Part shown: positions 11,047 through 11,541 of the stretch, one piece after another
Layout of the letters: each line of letters opens with the position of its first letter
Numbering within the stretch: position 1 is the first letter of the stretch
DNA from: Chloroflexota bacterium
GTDB taxonomy: Bacteria > Chloroflexota > Anaerolineae > UBA4142
Length of the DNA: 11,541 nucleotides
NCBI GenBank assembly: GCA_023380675.1
Contig: JAMCRS010000136.1
Coordinates: 1 to 11,541, forward strand
Reading direction: 5' to 3'
Translations under genes and position numbers: made by a program
Notes under the pieces: generated by a model
The model's database searches: none
What the model was told of the DNA's origin: nothing
Seen by the model: only the letters and a program-made list of their open reading frames with translations

Positions 11047-11225
11047 GCGCCAGTTTTCCGGTGCACGCGCGTGCCTGTACAGACCTTGTTCGACTATATC
11101 GCCGGTGGCAGTACGCTGGACGAGTTCCTCGACAACTTTCCCAACGTGGCGCGCGCGCGGATGCGCTACGGGTCTTTGAACATCGGCCAACTCTCCGGCG
11201 CGGGGACATCGTCGAGCTAAAGTAA
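11047..11225 (+). pseudogene. DUF433 antitoxin-like fragment with a frameshift
   Basis: From 11047 the frame reads APVFRCTRVPVQTLFDYIAG then GSTLDEFLDNFPNVAR. This matches DUF433 proteins (VapB-like antitoxins), whose core is P-(F/I)RGTRVPVQTL-DYL--G-SLDEFL-DFP-V. The start of the domain is missing, the conserved Gly of RGTRVPV is Cys, and the reading breaks in an alternating GC run (11149-11159). Removing two bases there restores ADALRVFEHRPTLRRG, the expected following helix, ending at TAA 11223-11225. As it stands the frame ends at TAA 11218-11220 with GTSSS. It begins six bases after the glycosyltransferase stop. Confidence 0.7.
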
Positions 11226-11244
11226 GGTCTATTCGCGGTACCGC

Positions 11245-11289
11245 GACAAGACCGCCCGATCGCTCGTCAGAGCGAGGGGCGGTCTTGTC
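11245..11289. terminator. Long two-tier hairpin, possible terminator
   Basis: A 13-bp perfect outer stem GACAAGACCGCCC (11245-11257) / GGGCGGTCTTGTC (11277-11289) encloses an inner stem CGCTC/GAGCG (11261-11265, 11270-11274). It lies 20 bases after the last stop of the DUF433 remnant. Only a weak U-tract (TTGT) follows on the plus strand. Confidence 0.6.
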
Positions 11290-11370
11290 TTGTAGCATCG
11301 GTTGTCCACGGGGATGGCAATCGCGGAGCGCCGGACAGAGAAAGTGAGAGCGTTCAGCGCGGCCCCGCGG

Positions 11371-11397
11371 GGGCGACCCTATGTGGTCGCCCTTTTT
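11371..11397 (+). terminator. Intrinsic terminator
   Basis: The 8-bp GC-rich stem GGGCGACC (11371-11378) / GGTCGCCC (11385-11392) with a 6-base loop is followed by TTTTT (11393-11397). No gene ends directly before it; it may serve a decayed gene or back up the hairpin at 11245-11289. Confidence 0.75.
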
Positions 11398-11426
11398 CGC
11401 GGTCGCCGCCGGCAACGCGCGTATCA

Positions 11427-11524
11427 AGAAACCCGTTTTCTTCGAATACGCCTTTGGTCTAATGCGTCTTGCTCCCGGCAACCGAGGATCGCGCGCACGG
11501 ATATTTTTGAGAAAACGGGTTTCT
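11427..11524. repeat. Inverted pair of a 15-bp motif
   Basis: AGAAACCCGTTTTCT (11427-11441) is the exact reverse complement of 11510-11524. Twelve bases of it (AAAACGGGTTTC) recur at 701-712, where a partial inverted partner lies at 685-692. The distribution in non-coding DNA suggests a dispersed intergenic motif. Nothing else is recognised in 11398-11541. Confidence 0.7.
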
Positions 11525-11541
11525 GGGCCTTGACCGGATGC

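Noticed and set aside
10662..11225. 187-codon plus-strand frame across the remnants
   Set aside because: It is a mixed out-of-frame reading; only its last residues coincide with the frameshifted DUF433 end.
1..11541. tRNA, rRNA or CRISPR array
   Set aside because: No T-loop/acceptor pattern and no regularly spaced direct repeats with unique spacers were found by eye; the only tandem repeat is the 18-bp unit in apbE.

Overview
The window is GC-rich bacterial DNA with dense small genes, Shine-Dalgarno sites and sigma70-type promoters. No marker gene fixes the taxon. The ApbE / ferric-reductase / PepSY operon with glycine-rich tails, the glycosyltransferase-39 remnant, the DUF433 remnant and the intergenic repeat style lead me to guess Chloroflexota (moderate-to-low confidence, inference only).

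Left part (1-4682) looks like accessory or mobile DNA. A minus-strand gene running off the left edge encodes a proteasome-like N-terminal-nucleophile hydrolase with a Cys-rich insertion; it is open at the edge. Next comes an early-region layout like that of a phage or plasmid. A minus-strand operon (3384 down to 1336) carries a small unknown protein, a phage-type hypothetical protein, a winged-helix replication-initiation-like protein and a small protein translationally coupled to it. It is driven by a full-consensus promoter whose start point lies on a perfect palindrome resembling a Gram-positive SOS box. A divergent XRE-family repressor and two small unknown genes lie on the plus strand. 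The repressor-promoter region carries repeated TTGAGC-type sites. No integrase, capsid or conjugation gene is visible.

The middle (4683-6330) is gene-poor: one small unknown ORF, two strong hairpin terminators, a 5'-truncated NTF2/SnoaL-like fragment and intergenic repeat sequence.

A compact redox operon follows (6428-9266): a membrane-anchored PepSY protein, a proline/glycine-rich single-pass protein, ApbE (FAD:protein FMN transferase) and a ferric-reductase-like heme membrane protein. Its promoter has four TTAA repeats spaced exactly 11 bp and an extended -10, the layout of an OmpR/PhoB-type activated promoter. Together the genes suggest an electron-transfer module across the membrane using covalently bound flavin and heme b.

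The right part (9439-11225) starts with an intact ArsR-family regulator whose start codon lies inside a 20-bp palindrome downstream of a TTGACA-17-TATCAT promoter (probably a leaderless mRNA). It then becomes a string of joined gene remnants: an SRPBCC protein lacking its N-terminus, a complete DUF1801 protein running out of frame into a RibD-C/dihydrofolate-reductase-like fragment, the C-terminal end of a GT39-type glycosyltransferase, and a frameshifted DUF433 antitoxin-like fragment. The last 315 bases hold two hairpin/terminator structures and an inverted pair of a 15-bp motif also seen near position 700.
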